64,000 bases of DNA from the NCBI RefSeq assembly GCF_020193655.1, contig NZ_JADYVE010000014.1:42690-106689 (forward strand), in the 5' to 3' direction. Position 1 is the first letter of the stretch; every line of letters begins with the position of its first letter. The notes under the pieces are model-generated. The model saw nothing but the letters and a program-made list of their open reading frames with translations. It was not told the DNA's origin and searched no databases. The DNA is from Ensifer sp. IC3342 (lineage in GTDB: Bacteria > Pseudomonadota > Alphaproteobacteria > Rhizobiales > Rhizobiaceae). Made by a program: the position numbers and the translations under genes. Positions 18,408 through 28,405 of this stretch are shown here, one piece after another.

Positions 18408-19316
18408 CTACTGTTCCGAGCGCCGTTGCTCCGCCTTCAGGAAGTCCACGAAGGCCCTGAGCGGGGCCGGCATATGGCGGCGGCTGGCATAGTAAAGGAA
18501 CGGTCCCGGGAAACTGGTTATCCATTCGTCGAGAATCGGCACGAGCCGCCCCGCTTCAATCTCCGGTGCCAGAAATTCCTCGAATGTTCGAATCACTCCG
18601 AGACCGTCGACCGCTGCGCCGACTTCGAGATCGATCGCGTTGGCAAGGACGACCGCGGGCGGTGCGATGGTCAGGGCGGCATCGCCTTCTCCAAACTCCC
18701 ACGTCAAGGCAACGCCGCTCTGGAAACGGTGGCGGATGGCGGCATGTTCGAGAAGGTCGCGCGGATGTTGCGGTATGCCGTGTCGGGCAAGATAATCCGG
18801 AGAAGCGGCGGTGAGGTAACGCTGCACGCGCGGGCCGATCGGGATAGCGATCATGTCTCGCTCAAGTCGTTCCTCGTAGCGCACGCCGGCGTCGAACCCC
18901 GCGGCGAGAACATCGATGAAGCCATCCTCTGCTGTCACCTCCAGCGTAATTGCCGGATTGGCCTTGAGGAAGCGACCGACAAGTGGCGGCAGGATCTCGC
19001 GGGCGACGATTGTCGGCACATTCAGCCTGAGCGTGCCCGCCGGGCTGTCACGGAGGCTGCCTACCTGATCGAGCGCTCCGGCGATCTCTCCAAGTGCCGG
19101 CGACAAGCGTTCGAGCAGCCGCGTGCCCGCCTCCGTCGGCGTGACGCTGCGGGTCGTGCGATTGAGCAGTCTGACGCCCAGCCTCGCCTCCAGCCGCCGC
19201 AGCGCCTCGCTGAGCGCAGAAGCTGAAACACCGCGTTTACGGGCAGCAGTGCGAAAACTGCGTTCACGTGCAACGGCGGCAAAGGCGTCAAGATCTGCGA
19301 GCGGAAGGTCATTCAT
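18408..19316 (-). CDS. LysR-family transcriptional regulator
   Basis: Product of 302 residues. The N-terminal winged helix-turn-helix covers about residues 5-65, with FAAVARERSFRTAARKRGVSASALSEALRRLEARLGVRLLNRTTR; the rest is a periplasmic-binding-protein-like effector domain. It is of the CrgA-like subgroup (TRSVTPTEAG, AVDGLGVIRTFEEF). It is divergent from the aldo/keto reductase with about 118 bases between starts, so it probably regulates that gene and itself. The inducer is unknown. Confidence 0.9.
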   Translation of the reverse strand: MNDLPLADLDAFAAVARERSFRTAARKRGVSASALSEALRRLEARLGVRLLNRTTRSVTPTEAGTRLLERLSPALGEIAGALDQVGSLRDSPAGTLRLNVPTIVAREILPPLVGRFLKANPAITLEVTAEDGFIDVLAAGFDAGVRYEERLERDMIAIPIGPRVQRYLTAASPDYLARHGIPQHPRDLLEHAAIRHRFQSGVALTWEFGEGDAALTIAPPAVVLANAIDLEVGAAVDGLGVIRTFEEFLAPEIEAGRLVPILDEWITSFPGPFLYYASRRHMPAPLRAFVDFLKAEQRRSEQ

Positions 19317-19434
19317 TGTGCGGAATTATGGACAAGCTGTTTCGCTTGCCGCGGATTATCGCACACTGCGACCTGAAGTAAATACGGCGGCGAACGAAAT
19401 GGCCGGACAACGGCCTCATCGAAGGAGAAGTGAG

Positions 19435-20433
19435 ATGCAAAAGGTTTCGCTTGGAAGATCCGGCCCGGAGGTTTCCGTGATCGGGCTTGGCTGCATGGGT
19501 ATGTCGGGCATGTACGGTCCGTCGGACCGCGCGGAAAGCATCGCCACCATTCATGCCGCGCTCGATGCGGGTGTCACCTTGCTCGATACTGGCGATTTCT
19601 ACGGCATGGGTCACAACGAGATGCTGATCGGGGAGGCCCTCAAGGAACGCGATCGCGATCAGGTGCAGTTGAGCGTCAAGTTCGGTGCGTTGCGCGATGC
19701 CGCCGGCGCGTGGGTCGGCTACGACGGCCGCCCGAAGGCCGTGCGCAACTTCCTTGCCTATACGCTGCAGCGCCTGGGCGTCGATTACATAGATATCTAC
19801 AGACCGGCCCGTCTCGATCCCGATGTCCCGATCGAGGATACCGTTGGGGCGATCGCCGACATGGTGAAGGCCGGCTATGTTCGTCACATCGGCCTTTCCG
19901 AGGTCGGCCCCGAGACGATCCAGCGCGCCGCCGCCGTCCATCCGATTGTCGATCTTCAGATCGAGTACTCGCTGATCTCTCGCGGGATCGAGGCGGAGAT
20001 CCTGCCGACATGCCGCGAGCTCGGTATCGGCATTACCGCCTATGGCGTCCTTTCGCGCGGTCTCATCAGCGGCCATTGGCAGAAAGGTGCCGCCAAAGGC
20101 GGCGATTTCCGTACGATGAGCCCGCGCTTCCAGGAAGGCAATGTCGAGCAGAACCTGGCTCTCGTCGAGGCGTTGCGACGCGTCGCGGACGCGAAGGGCG
20201 TTACTGTCGCGCAGATCGCGATCGCCTGGGTCGCCGCGCAGGGTGACGATATTGTCCCGCTTGTGGGTGCGCGCCGCCGCGATCGACTGGCCGAAGCGCT
20301 TGGTTCGCAGGCCGTTCACCTCGATGCGGATGATCTGGCGGCGATCGGGCGCGCCGTGCCGAAGGACGCTGCCGCTGGTGCCCGTTATCCGGAAGCGCAA
20401 CTCGCACACATGGACAGCGAACGGCACGGCTGA
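19435..20433 (+). CDS. aldo/keto reductase
   Basis: Product of 332 residues with the (beta/alpha)8 fold of NADPH-dependent oxidoreductases. Visible catalytic residues are D51 and Y56 in LLDTGDFYGMGHNE and K85 in QLSVKFGA; the usual histidine is replaced in DIYRPARLDP, as in the YajO/AKR13-type branch. The nucleotide-binding end includes PLVGARRRDRL. It likely reduces aldehydes or quinone-like compounds. The start at 19435 has GAAGGAGAAG upstream. Divergent from the LysR gene. Confidence 0.9.
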   Translation: MQKVSLGRSGPEVSVIGLGCMGMSGMYGPSDRAESIATIHAALDAGVTLLDTGDFYGMGHNEMLIGEALKERDRDQVQLSVKFGALRDAAGAWVGYDGRPKAVRNFLAYTLQRLGVDYIDIYRPARLDPDVPIEDTVGAIADMVKAGYVRHIGLSEVGPETIQRAAAVHPIVDLQIEYSLISRGIEAEILPTCRELGIGITAYGVLSRGLISGHWQKGAAKGGDFRTMSPRFQEGNVEQNLALVEALRRVADAKGVTVAQIAIAWVAAQGDDIVPLVGARRRDRLAEALGSQAVHLDADDLAAIGRAVPKDAAAGARYPEAQLAHMDSERHG

Positions 20434-20439
20434 ACCTCT

Positions 20440-20535
20440 CATGCATGTCGCCTGAAAGTGTGTAGCGGTTTCGGGATAACGACATGCATGCAACAAAGAG
20501 TTGAAGCGCGTCACCTGGCTCCATGCGACGCGCTT
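20440..20535. repeat. double-palindrome intergenic element
   Basis: Two hairpins in series: CATGCATGTCG/CGACATGCATG (20440-20450 with 20480-20490) and AAGCGCGTC/GACGCGCTT (20504-20512 with 20527-20535). Both stems are perfect. The element fills the space between the aldo/keto reductase and ypfJ, where two genes converge, and may also help end transcription. It resembles a second family of dispersed rhizobial palindromes. Confidence 0.55.
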
Positions 20536-20578
20536 TAATTGTCCGGATCGGGCCCAAACGTCCGGCCGGAAGATCCGA

Positions 20579-21517
20579 TCAGACGGATCCGGAGAAGGTG
20601 TCGCAAGCCGACATCTGGCCGCTGTCGAAGCCGCGCTGGAACCATCTCATCCGTTGCTCGGAAGTGCCGTGGTTGAAGCTCTCCGGGACGACATAGCCTT
20701 GCATGCGCTTTTGAAGCGTATCGTCGCCGATCTGCGTGGCGGCATTCAGCGCCTCCTCCAGATCGCCGCGTTCCAGCAGTCCCTTCTGCTCCGTATATTT
20801 GCCCCAGATTCCGGCGAAGCAATCGGCCTGCAGCTCGACGCGGATCGACATCTGGTTTGCCTCGACCTCGCTCATGCGCTGCCGCATCTGGTTGAATTTC
20901 GGCAAGACGCCGATCAGGTTCTGCACGTGATGGCCGACCTCATGGGCAAGCACATAGGCCTGGGCGAAGTCGCCTGCGGCATCGAACTTGTGAGCGAGCT
21001 CGTCAAAGAAGCTCATGTCGAGATAGACTTTGCGGTCGCCCGGGCAATAGAATGGGCCCGAGACGGCGGAGGCAAAGCCGCAGGCCGAGCGGACGGAGCC
21101 ATTAAACAGCACCAGCTTCGGCTCCTGATACTGCTCACCGCTCGCCTGGAAGATACCGTTCCAGGTGTCTTCTGTTTCAGCGAGTACCGTCGCCATGAAG
21201 GCTTTCATCTCTTCCTCTTCGGCCGAGCCTTGCGGCACCTGCGAGCCGTCGCTCTGCTCGAAGTCGGGCATGTTCACGGGGCCGCCTTCAAGGATCTGCA
21301 GCATGTCGATGCCCATGGCTCGGAGCACGAAATAGAGGATGACGAGAAAGATGATCGTGCCGAAGCTTAATCCCCCGCCAGCGCGGCGCACGCCGCCTCC
21401 GCCCGGCAAGCGGAACCCGCCGCCGCGACCGAACGGACTGCCTCCCAGACCGCCTCCGGGCCTCGCCCCGCGCTGATCTTCGACGTTTCCAGATTGGCGG
21501 CGGCCCTTCCATTCCAT
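20579..21517 (-). CDS. ypfJ: YpfJ-family neutral zinc metallopeptidase
   Basis: Product of 312 residues. The N-terminus is Gly- and Arg-rich, followed by one membrane segment at about 50-67 (LSFGTIIFLVILYFVLRAM), then a soluble domain with the zinc-protease motif HEVGHH and downstream EVEANQMSIRVELQADCFAG, where E-L-Q-A-D-C-F matches the neutral zinc metallopeptidase (UPF0244/KPN_02809) pattern. It is predicted to be membrane-anchored with the protease domain outside. Substrates are unknown. It stands alone, convergent with the aldo/keto reductase and divergent from carB. Confidence 0.88.
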   Translation of the reverse strand: MEWKGRRQSGNVEDQRGARPGGGLGGSPFGRGGGFRLPGGGGVRRAGGGLSFGTIIFLVILYFVLRAMGIDMLQILEGGPVNMPDFEQSDGSQVPQGSAEEEEMKAFMATVLAETEDTWNGIFQASGEQYQEPKLVLFNGSVRSACGFASAVSGPFYCPGDRKVYLDMSFFDELAHKFDAAGDFAQAYVLAHEVGHHVQNLIGVLPKFNQMRQRMSEVEANQMSIRVELQADCFAGIWGKYTEQKGLLERGDLEEALNAATQIGDDTLQKRMQGYVVPESFNHGTSEQRMRWFQRGFDSGQMSACDTFSGSV

Positions 21518-21905
21518 GATCAGTCCTCCAGGCGTCGCATCGGCTTAATGCATTGAATGATTTATATGCCCGAGCGACAATCCTTGTAAAACGCTATCGC
21601 CGCCGTACCGTTTCATCCGGCCGTGCTTTTTTGGATTGGCCAACCCATCGCGGCGGCAGGAAGACGAGTTTCGCCCTTGCCGAAAAATTCCGGGCTTTCT
21701 CATATTCCAGCGACCTTTCCGAGGGGCCCGGGAGTGGGCCACAAATATCTTCGCATTATTGTCGATTCCGATATTTTCGGGGTTTCGCTTGCAGAAACAT
21801 TTGCCTATAAGCCGCTTCTAGCCTGAAAAGACCACAAATGCGCGCCCCGGCCGGTGACCTCCCACCCTGGCCGGTTTTTCGCGCAGCTAGAGATGGATAA
21901 GAACC
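21518..21905. other. ypfJ-carB divergent intergenic region with a leader hairpin
   Basis: No gene seen. Both flanking genes point away, so their promoters are here. A GC-rich 6-bp stem CCGGCC/GGCCGG (21847-21852 with 21869-21874) followed by TTTTT lies about 27 bases before the carB start and could act as a leader terminator. The stem is short, so this is only suggestive. Confidence 0.4.
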
Positions 21906-24900
21906 ATGCCCAAGCGCCAAGATATCAAATCGATCCTCATCATCGGCGCGGGGCCGATCGTCATCGGCCAGGCATGTGAATTCGACTATTCCGGCACGCA
22001 GGCCTGTAAGGCGCTGAAGGAGGAAGGCTACCGCGTCATCCTGGTGAACTCCAACCCGGCGACGATCATGACCGATCCGGGGCTGGCAGATGCGACCTAT
22101 GTCGAGCCGATCACGCCGGAAGTCGTCGCCAAGATCATCGCTAAAGAACGCCCGGATGCACTCTTGCCGACCATGGGCGGCCAGACCGCACTCAACACCG
22201 CACTCTCGCTGCGCCGCATGGGCGTGCTCGACCGCTACAACGTCGAGATGATTGGCGCCAAGCCGGAGGCGATCGACAAGGCGGAAGACCGTGCCCTCTT
22301 CCGAGAGGCCATGGCGAAGATCGGTCTCGAAACGCCCAAATCGCGGCTTGCGAACGCGACCGACATCAAGGATCTGGATCGCAAAGCGCATGAGGCGGAA
22401 CGGGCGGAGCTGAAAGCCCGGCTCACCGGCGCCGAACTCGACAAGGCGCTCGACGAGCTTGAAAATCAATGGAACCTCGGCGAAGGCGACCGCAAGCAGC
22501 GCTATCTCAACCACGCCATGGCGATTGCCGCGCAGGCGCTCGACGACGTCGGTCTACCCGCGATCATTCGTCCGTCCTTCACGCTCGGCGGCACCGGCGG
22601 CGGCATCGCCTACAACCGTTCAGAATTCTTCGAGATCGTCGGCAGCGGTCTCGATGCATCGCCGACGACGGAGGTCCTGATCGAGGAGTCGGTTCTCGGC
22701 TGGAAGGAGTATGAAATGGAGGTCGTCCGCGATAAGGCGGATAACTGCATCATCATCTGCTCGATTGAGAACATCGACCCGATGGGCGTGCACACGGGCG
22801 ATTCGATAACGGTTGCGCCGGCGCTGACCTTGACCGACAAGGAATACCAGATCATGCGCAACGCCTCGATTGCGGTGCTGCGCGAGATCGGCGTGGAGAC
22901 CGGCGGCTCGAACGTTCAGTTTGCCGTCAACCCGGCGAACGGCCGCCTGGTGGTCATCGAGATGAACCCGCGCGTGTCGCGCTCCTCGGCGCTCGCATCC
23001 AAGGCAACCGGCTTCCCGATTGCCAAGATCGCCGCCAAGCTTGCGGTCGGCTACACGCTCGATGAGCTGGAGAACGATATCACCGGTGGCGCGACGCCGG
23101 CATCCTTCGAGCCGTCGATCGACTATGTCGTGACCAAGATCCCGCGTTTCGCCTTCGAAAAGTTCCCCGGCGCCGAACCGACGCTGACGACCGCGATGAA
23201 GTCGGTGGGCGAGGTCATGGCGATCGGTCGTACCTTCGCCGAATCGCTGCAAAAAGCGCTCCGCGGCCTCGAAACGGGTTTGACCGGTCTCGACGAGATC
23301 GACATCCCGGACTTCGACGAGAATGGCGACGGCCGCAATGCCATCCGGGCGGCGATCGGCACGCCGACGCCGGACCGGCTGCGCATGGTCGCCCAGGCGC
23401 TGCGCCTCGGCATGAGCGAGGCAGAGGTTCACGAGGCCTGCAAGATCGACCCGTGGTTCATCGCCCAGTTCAAGGCGATCGTCGATATGGAAGCGCGGGT
23501 CCGCGAACACGGCCTGCCGCAGGATGTGGAAAACCTGCGCATGCTGAAAGCCATGGGCTTCTCCGACGCTCGGCTTGCGACGCTCACCGGAAAGCGCCCG
23601 AAGGAAGTGGCTGAACTGCGCAATGCGCTGAACGTCCGCCCGGTCTACAAGCGCATCGACACCTGTGCGGCGGAGTTCGCCTCGCCGACCGCCTACATGT
23701 ATTCGACCTATGAAACGCCCTTCGTCGGCGCCGCGCGCTCGGAGGCGCAGGTTTCCGATCGCAAGAAGGTCGTCATTCTCGGCGGTGGGCCGAACCGGAT
23801 CGGCCAGGGCATCGAGTTCGACTATTGCTGCTGCCATGCCGCTTTCGCGCTGAAGGACGCAGGTTACGAAGCGATCATGGTAAACTGCAACCCGGAAACG
23901 GTTTCGACCGACTACGATACGTCCGACCGGCTCTATTTCGAGCCGCTGACGGCGGAGGATGTGATCGAGATCATGCGCGCCGAACAGGAAAACGGCACCC
24001 TGCACGGTGTCATCGTGCAGTTTGGCGGCCAGACGCCGCTGAAGCTTGCCGAAGCGCTGGAAAAGAACGGCATTCCGATTCTCGGCACGGCTCCCGATGC
24101 GATCGACCTCGCCGAGGACCGCGATCGCTTCCAGAAGCTCTTGATGAAGCTCGACCTTAACCAGCCGAACAACGGCATTGCCTATTCGGTCGAACAGGCC
24201 CGCCTCGTTGCCGCGGAAATCGGCTTTCCGCTGGTCGTGCGTCCGTCCTATGTTCTGGGTGGCCGTGCCATGCAGATCATCCATTCGGAAAGCATGCTGC
24301 AGACCTATCTGCTCGACACGGTTCCGGGGCTGGTGCCGGAGGATATCAAGCAGCGTTATCCCAACGACAAGACCGGTCAGATCAACACGCTGCTCGGCAA
24401 GAACCCGCTGCTTTTCGACAGCTACCTGACGAATGCGACCGAAGTGGATGTCGACTGCCTGTGCGACGGCAAGGACGTATTCGTCTCGGGCATAATGGAA
24501 CACATCGAGGAAGCCGGTATCCATTCCGGCGACTCCGCCTGCTCGCTGCCGGTTCATACGCTCGACAAAGAGCTCGTCGACGAGCTCGAACGCCAGACGA
24601 CGGCGCTTGCCAAGGCTCTCAACGTCGGCGGTCTGATGAACGTGCAGTTCGCCATCAAGGACGGCACGATCTATGTGCTCGAGGTCAACCCGCGGGCGTC
24701 GCGCACGGTCCCCTTCGTGGCGAAAACCATCGGCGCGCCGATCGCGAAGATCGCGGCACGGGTGATGGCCGGAGAAGCGCTGGAGACCGCGATTGCCGCC
24801 TATGGGCGAAAACCGGACCCGCGCAATCTGAAGCACATCGCCGTCAAGGAGGCGGTATTCCCGTTTGCCCGGTTCCCCGGCGTCGACACGTTGCTCGGGC

Positions 24901-25397
24901 CCGAAATGCGCTCGACCGGCGAAGTTATCGGCCTTGACACGGACTACGCGCTCGCCTTCGCCAAGTCCCAGCTCGGCGCCGGTGTGGACCTGCCGCGCGA
25001 CGGAACGGTTTTCGTTTCTGTTCGCGACGAGGACAAGGCGCGTGTGCTGCCGGCAATCCGCATTCTCGCCGACATCGGCTTCAAGGTCATGGCGACCGGC
25101 GGTACCGCGCGCTTCCTCGGCGAACAGGGCATTACCGCCACCAAGATCAACAAGGTTCTGGAAGGCCGGCCGCATGTCGAGGATGCCATCCGCAACCGAC
25201 AGGTCCAGCTCGTCATCAATACGACCGACGGCAACAAGGCGATCTCCGACTCGAAATCGCTGCGTCGCGCGACACTGATGCAGAAGGTGCCCTATTACAC
25301 GACGATGGCCGGCGCCGAAGCCGCGGCGCTTGCGATCAAGGCCCTGAAGGCCGGCAACCTCGAAGTGCGTCCGCTGCAGAGCTACTTCGACGCCTGA
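21906..25397 (+). CDS. carB: carbamoyl-phosphate synthase, large subunit
   Basis: Product of 1163 residues that makes carbamoyl phosphate from bicarbonate, ammonia (from CarA) and two ATP, for arginine and pyrimidine synthesis. The duplicated ATP-grasp halves are obvious: the first begins [22 protein letters not shown], the second [23 protein letters not shown]; each has an NPRxSR-type metal site ([20 protein letters not shown]). The C-terminal MGS-like allosteric domain spans about 1010-1163. It is about 90 residues longer than the E. coli enzyme because of a charged helical insert near residues 150-200, usual in Alphaproteobacteria. carA is not in the window. Confidence 0.98.
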   Translation: MPKRQDIKSILIIGAGPIVIGQACEFDYSGTQACKALKEEGYRVILVNSNPATIMTDPGLADATYVEPITPEVVAKIIAKERPDALLPTMGGQTALNTALSLRRMGVLDRYNVEMIGAKPEAIDKAEDRALFREAMAKIGLETPKSRLANATDIKDLDRKAHEAERAELKARLTGAELDKALDELENQWNLGEGDRKQRYLNHAMAIAAQALDDVGLPAIIRPSFTLGGTGGGIAYNRSEFFEIVGSGLDASPTTEVLIEESVLGWKEYEMEVVRDKADNCIIICSIENIDPMGVHTGDSITVAPALTLTDKEYQIMRNASIAVLREIGVETGGSNVQFAVNPANGRLVVIEMNPRVSRSSALASKATGFPIAKIAAKLAVGYTLDELENDITGGATPASFEPSIDYVVTKIPRFAFEKFPGAEPTLTTAMKSVGEVMAIGRTFAESLQKALRGLETGLTGLDEIDIPDFDENGDGRNAIRAAIGTPTPDRLRMVAQALRLGMSEAEVHEACKIDPWFIAQFKAIVDMEARVREHGLPQDVENLRMLKAMGFSDARLATLTGKRPKEVAELRNALNVRPVYKRIDTCAAEFASPTAYMYSTYETPFVGAARSEAQVSDRKKVVILGGGPNRIGQGIEFDYCCCHAAFALKDAGYEAIMVNCNPETVSTDYDTSDRLYFEPLTAEDVIEIMRAEQENGTLHGVIVQFGGQTPLKLAEALEKNGIPILGTAPDAIDLAEDRDRFQKLLMKLDLNQPNNGIAYSVEQARLVAAEIGFPLVVRPSYVLGGRAMQIIHSESMLQTYLLDTVPGLVPEDIKQRYPNDKTGQINTLLGKNPLLFDSYLTNATEVDVDCLCDGKDVFVSGIMEHIEEAGIHSGDSACSLPVHTLDKELVDELERQTTALAKALNVGGLMNVQFAIKDGTIYVLEVNPRASRTVPFVAKTIGAPIAKIAARVMAGEALETAIAAYGRKPDPRNLKHIAVKEAVFPFARFPGVDTLLGPEMRSTGEVIGLDTDYALAFAKSQLGAGVDLPRDGTVFVSVRDEDKARVLPAIRILADIGFKVMATGGTARFLGEQGITATKINKVLEGRPHVEDAIRNRQVQLVINTTDGNKAISDSKSLRRATLMQKVPYYTTMAGAEAAALAIKALKAGNLEVRPLQSYFDA

Positions 25398-25409
25398 CGA
25401 TGTGCAACA

Positions 25410-25431
25410 GCGCACCCGGTCTCGGGTGCGC
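25410..25431 (+). terminator. hairpin after carB
   Basis: A perfect 9-bp stem GCGCACCCG/CGGGTGCGC with a four-base loop, 13 bases after the carB stop. No T-tract follows, so it may be an RNA-stabilising or weak terminating structure. Half of it, the string CAGCGCACCCGGT, recurs at about 25456-25468. Confidence 0.5.
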
Positions 25432-25494
25432 AGCTTCAGGCCTTGCGCCTCCATTCAGCGCACCCGGTATCACCCCGTCGCCATTCATCATTTT

Positions 25495-25529
25495 GAATGC
25501 AACCTGAACGTTCGGTTCAGGCTGCATTC
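25495..25529. repeat. 15-bp inverted repeat between carB and the DUF6894 gene
   Basis: GAATGCA-x-CCTGAAC faces GTTCAGG-x-TGCATTC with one mismatched pair and a five-base loop (25510-25514). It is long enough to be a stable RNA hairpin in either direction. No T-tract on either side. Function unknown: possibly a degenerate mobile palindrome or a processing site. Confidence 0.5.
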
Positions 25530-25606
25530 CAGCGTGACGTGGTTCTATGCCGTCACGTGCATGAAAGCCGGGATAGTCCGGCGACGCGCAGGACTGGGGC
25601 AACGAC

Positions 25607-25921
25607 GTGCAGCTCTTTTTCTACGATCTCCATTGGGACGATGAACGATTCGTCGACGAGGAGGGCATCGCCCATTTTGACGAGGGTTCGGCGCTCTATT
25701 ACGCTCAGCGCATCGCCGATAGGATCGGTCGCGATGCGGATTACGGATCACTGAAGGTCGAGGTACGCTCAAGCCGAGGCACCCTGCTCGCGACTGTTTT
25801 GCCATCGGTGGGGCGGGGTCGCGAGCGACTTGCCTTGGTCAACCGGCGTTATCCGGGTCTCTTTCGCAATCCAGCCAATGGCGCCCCGAGTCCGGCTGCC
25901 GTCCCCATGAACTCACGGTGA
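25607..25921 (+). CDS. DUF6894-like small protein
   Basis: Product of 104 residues. It opens MQLFFYDLHWDDERFVDEEGIAHFDEGSAL, close to the pattern YFFDxxxG-x-x-x-D-x-x-G-x-x-L-x-x-x-x-x-A shared by small rhizobial proteins of the DUF6894 family, whose role is unknown. The second half is basic and lower in complexity. The start is GTG at 25607 with GGACTGGGG upstream. It stands alone between carB and a leftward MFS gene. Confidence 0.65.
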   Translation: MQLFFYDLHWDDERFVDEEGIAHFDEGSALYYAQRIADRIGRDADYGSLKVEVRSSRGTLLATVLPSVGRGRERLALVNRRYPGLFRNPANGAPSPAAVPMNSR

Positions 25922-25978
25922 CTTCCTGGTTCGGAAGGACGCGATCGGAACCGATCGCGCAATCGCAGCGGCTCAGCC

Positions 25979-27454
25979 TTATCTTTGCGTGTCGGATCGC
26001 CTCTGAGGCTCGCCGTCGTGCAACAAACGCAACGTCCTGATGCCGAAGAAGAGCGATGCGGCAGCGATGGCACAGCCGATTGCGAACACTCCCAGCAACG
26101 CGGCCGACATCACCGGGTCGCTCGCGCCTTCATCGAAGCCTCGAGCATTGGCGGTCACACCGAAGACGGCAGCGCCGATCGCGTAGCCGGCCGATTGCAG
26201 CGTCGGCAGTAGTGCAGAGGTTTTGTCGCGTTCCTCAACGATCGATACGTCCATCAGCAATTGACTGAGCGTTCCCCAGCAGACACCGAAGCCGGTTCCG
26301 ATCGCGATCTGGCTGATGAAGGTAAGGCGATGCTCGCTGGCGCCGACCGCCAGCGTCAAGCCGACGAGACCAAGGCAGAGGAGCAAGGGCCCGGTCCAGA
26401 TCAATTGAACGCGTAAGTGATGCGAGCGAAGGCTGGCAACCAGGATTGCTGTTGCGCTCCAGGACATGGCCATCAGTGCGCTGGAAAACCCGGCTGCGGT
26501 CGGGCTGAAACCCCAAAGGTGTTGCAGTGTATAGACGAGATAGACGGAGCCCGACGCCTGGGCGAGCGGCATCAACAGAACGACCCAGAGCCCGGTACCG
26601 AGCGGGCTGCCGATCGAGAAGGCACCGGAGGGCAGAATGGAGTCAGACGATCTCCGGTCGATGTGCATCGTGTTGACGATGAGCGCGAGCGCCATCACCA
26701 GCAAAGCTGCCATCGCGTAGCCGTTACCTGCTGTGTTGGAGACCGAAATCAGCAGAACGCCGATGCCGAAGGCAGTGAGCCGCAGCAAGGGCACCGATCC
26801 TGTCGTCTTCTTGCCGCCCTGCCCCGGCTGGCGAACGATGGCGCCGACGAGCGCGAGGAAGATTGCTGCGGCCGGCAGGTTGACGAAGAAGGCTGCGCGC
26901 CAAGACCAATATTCGGTGAGCAGACCGGAGATGAGCGGTCCGGCAAAGGCGGCGGTGGCCCAAACGATCGCCTCCGCTCCAAAGATCTTGGGCACGAGCC
27001 GCGGCGGGAAGAGCTCGGGTATCAGTGCATAGCAGACGGCCGCGATGATGCCTTCGCCCAGTCCCTGCAGCAGCCTGCCGGCGAGCACCTGCGGCATGCC
27101 GGTTGCCGTCGTGGCGATGACAGTGCCTGTGACGAATACAAGCGCGGCTGCGATCAGCGTGTTACGCGCGCCGAACCGGGCCTTCTGGTTCGCCGCCACG
27201 GCGCCGCCCACGATGGCGAAAACGAGGTAGAGCGTGAACGCCCATGACAACAAGGCTGCGCCGCCGAATTCCTCGACCGCTGTCGGCAACGCCGTCGAAA
27301 CGAAGAATTCGTTGAAGGCGAAGAGCGCGACGCCCAGGCACAGTGTCACAGTCGCAGTCAGGTGGTGTGGCCGCAGGAGTTCGCTCCAGCGTCCCTTGAT
27401 TTCCGTTTGGAGCGCCGCGTTCGACGCCTGTAGATGATCTTCAGTCGAACTCAT
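25979..27454 (-). CDS. MFS transporter (drug:proton antiporter type)
   Basis: Product of 491 residues with 12 to 14 membrane segments. The first cytoplasmic loop is divergent (NQKARFGARNTL), and the fifth-segment motif reads AAFAGPLISGLLTEYWSWRAAFFVNLP, a clear antiporter motif C region typical of multidrug exporters such as EmrB and QacA. The ends are hydrophilic. Substrate unknown. It is head to head with greA, 300 bases apart, and shows no adjacent regulator. Confidence 0.85.
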   Translation of the reverse strand: MSSTEDHLQASNAALQTEIKGRWSELLRPHHLTATVTLCLGVALFAFNEFFVSTALPTAVEEFGGAALLSWAFTLYLVFAIVGGAVAANQKARFGARNTLIAAALVFVTGTVIATTATGMPQVLAGRLLQGLGEGIIAAVCYALIPELFPPRLVPKIFGAEAIVWATAAFAGPLISGLLTEYWSWRAAFFVNLPAAAIFLALVGAIVRQPGQGGKKTTGSVPLLRLTAFGIGVLLISVSNTAGNGYAMAALLVMALALIVNTMHIDRRSSDSILPSGAFSIGSPLGTGLWVVLLMPLAQASGSVYLVYTLQHLWGFSPTAAGFSSALMAMSWSATAILVASLRSHHLRVQLIWTGPLLLCLGLVGLTLAVGASEHRLTFISQIAIGTGFGVCWGTLSQLLMDVSIVEERDKTSALLPTLQSAGYAIGAAVFGVTANARGFDEGASDPVMSAALLGVFAIGCAIAAASLFFGIRTLRLLHDGEPQRRSDTQR

Positions 27455-27754
27455 AGATCCGATTCCACACGTTCATTCATTGATGGAACCAGCACTGATA
27501 CGACCTCAACTGCGGTTGAGGTAAAGAGGCTTTCTTTGCGACTCCCGCTTGTTGTTCAATCGGCTCCAGGTTGTACTTAGACCTTTTGCCGCCTCGTGGA
27601 CGGTCGCGAAAAATCTGGCTTTCGCACTTCCGTTTCTGCTATAAGTGCGGTTCGGATGTTTCGGACGGTTCCGACGCTTACGCGCCGGAGACCGTTTTCT
27701 TTTGCGTTGGCGCTGCCGAAAGGTGGCGCTTCGTGTTTGATGAAGGATGATGAA

Positions 27755-28231
27755 ATGGTCGACAAAGTGCCGATGACACAGGGCGGATTCGCCAACCTGC
27801 AGGAGGAACTGCGCTGGCGGCAACAAGGAGAACGTCCGCGAATCATCGAAGCGATCGCCGAGGCCCGCGCCCATGGCGACTTGTCGGAAAACGCTGAATA
27901 TCATGCTGCCAAGGAAGCGCAGAGCCACAATGAGGGCCGGATCACCGAGCTTGAGGATCTGATTGCGCGCGCCGAGGTCATCGATCTTTCCAAGATGTCC
28001 GGTTCGAAGATCAAGTTCGGCGCCAAGGTCAAACTCGTCGACGAGGACACCGAAGAGGAGAGGACCTACCAGATCGTTGGCGACCAGGAAGCCGATGTCA
28101 AAGCGGGTCGCATTTCGATTTCCTCTCCGATCGCCCGTGCGCTGATCGGCAAGGAAGTTGGCGACTCGATCGAGGTCAATGCTCCCGGCGGCTCCAAGGC
28201 CTACGAAATCCTCGCCATCCACTGGGGCTGA
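27755..28231 (+). CDS. greA: transcription elongation factor GreA
   Basis: Product of 158 residues, exactly the family length. It stimulates RNA cleavage by backtracked RNA polymerase so elongation can resume. The coiled-coil finger at about 8-75 holds the acidic tip [15 protein letters not shown], and the C-terminal FKBP-like domain ends [14 protein letters not shown]. Start 27755 has AAGGATGATG upstream. The gene is followed by the LPS-core cluster, the same arrangement I remember from S. meliloti. Confidence 0.96.
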   Translation: MVDKVPMTQGGFANLQEELRWRQQGERPRIIEAIAEARAHGDLSENAEYHAAKEAQSHNEGRITELEDLIARAEVIDLSKMSGSKIKFGAKVKLVDEDTEEERTYQIVGDQEADVKAGRISISSPIARALIGKEVGDSIEVNAPGGSKAYEILAIHWG

Positions 28232-28405
28232 ACGGCTCCAACGTCACGATGATTGGGTTGTGGCAACCCAGGATGTGACCGATTACCAAGGGCGGGGTGC
28301 GATCATCCCGCTTAAAGGGGCGAGGCTCGCTCCGTCCCCTCCCCCTTTGCAAATGATGCCCCTTTTGCAAATGATGATTGTCGCATGCGCGAGGAGTGCG
28401 CTCAC

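Noticed and set aside
22620..25454. Minus-strand open frame of 944 codons opposite carB
   Set aside because: A shadow of a highly conserved enzyme in GC-rich DNA. No motif, no ribosome binding site.
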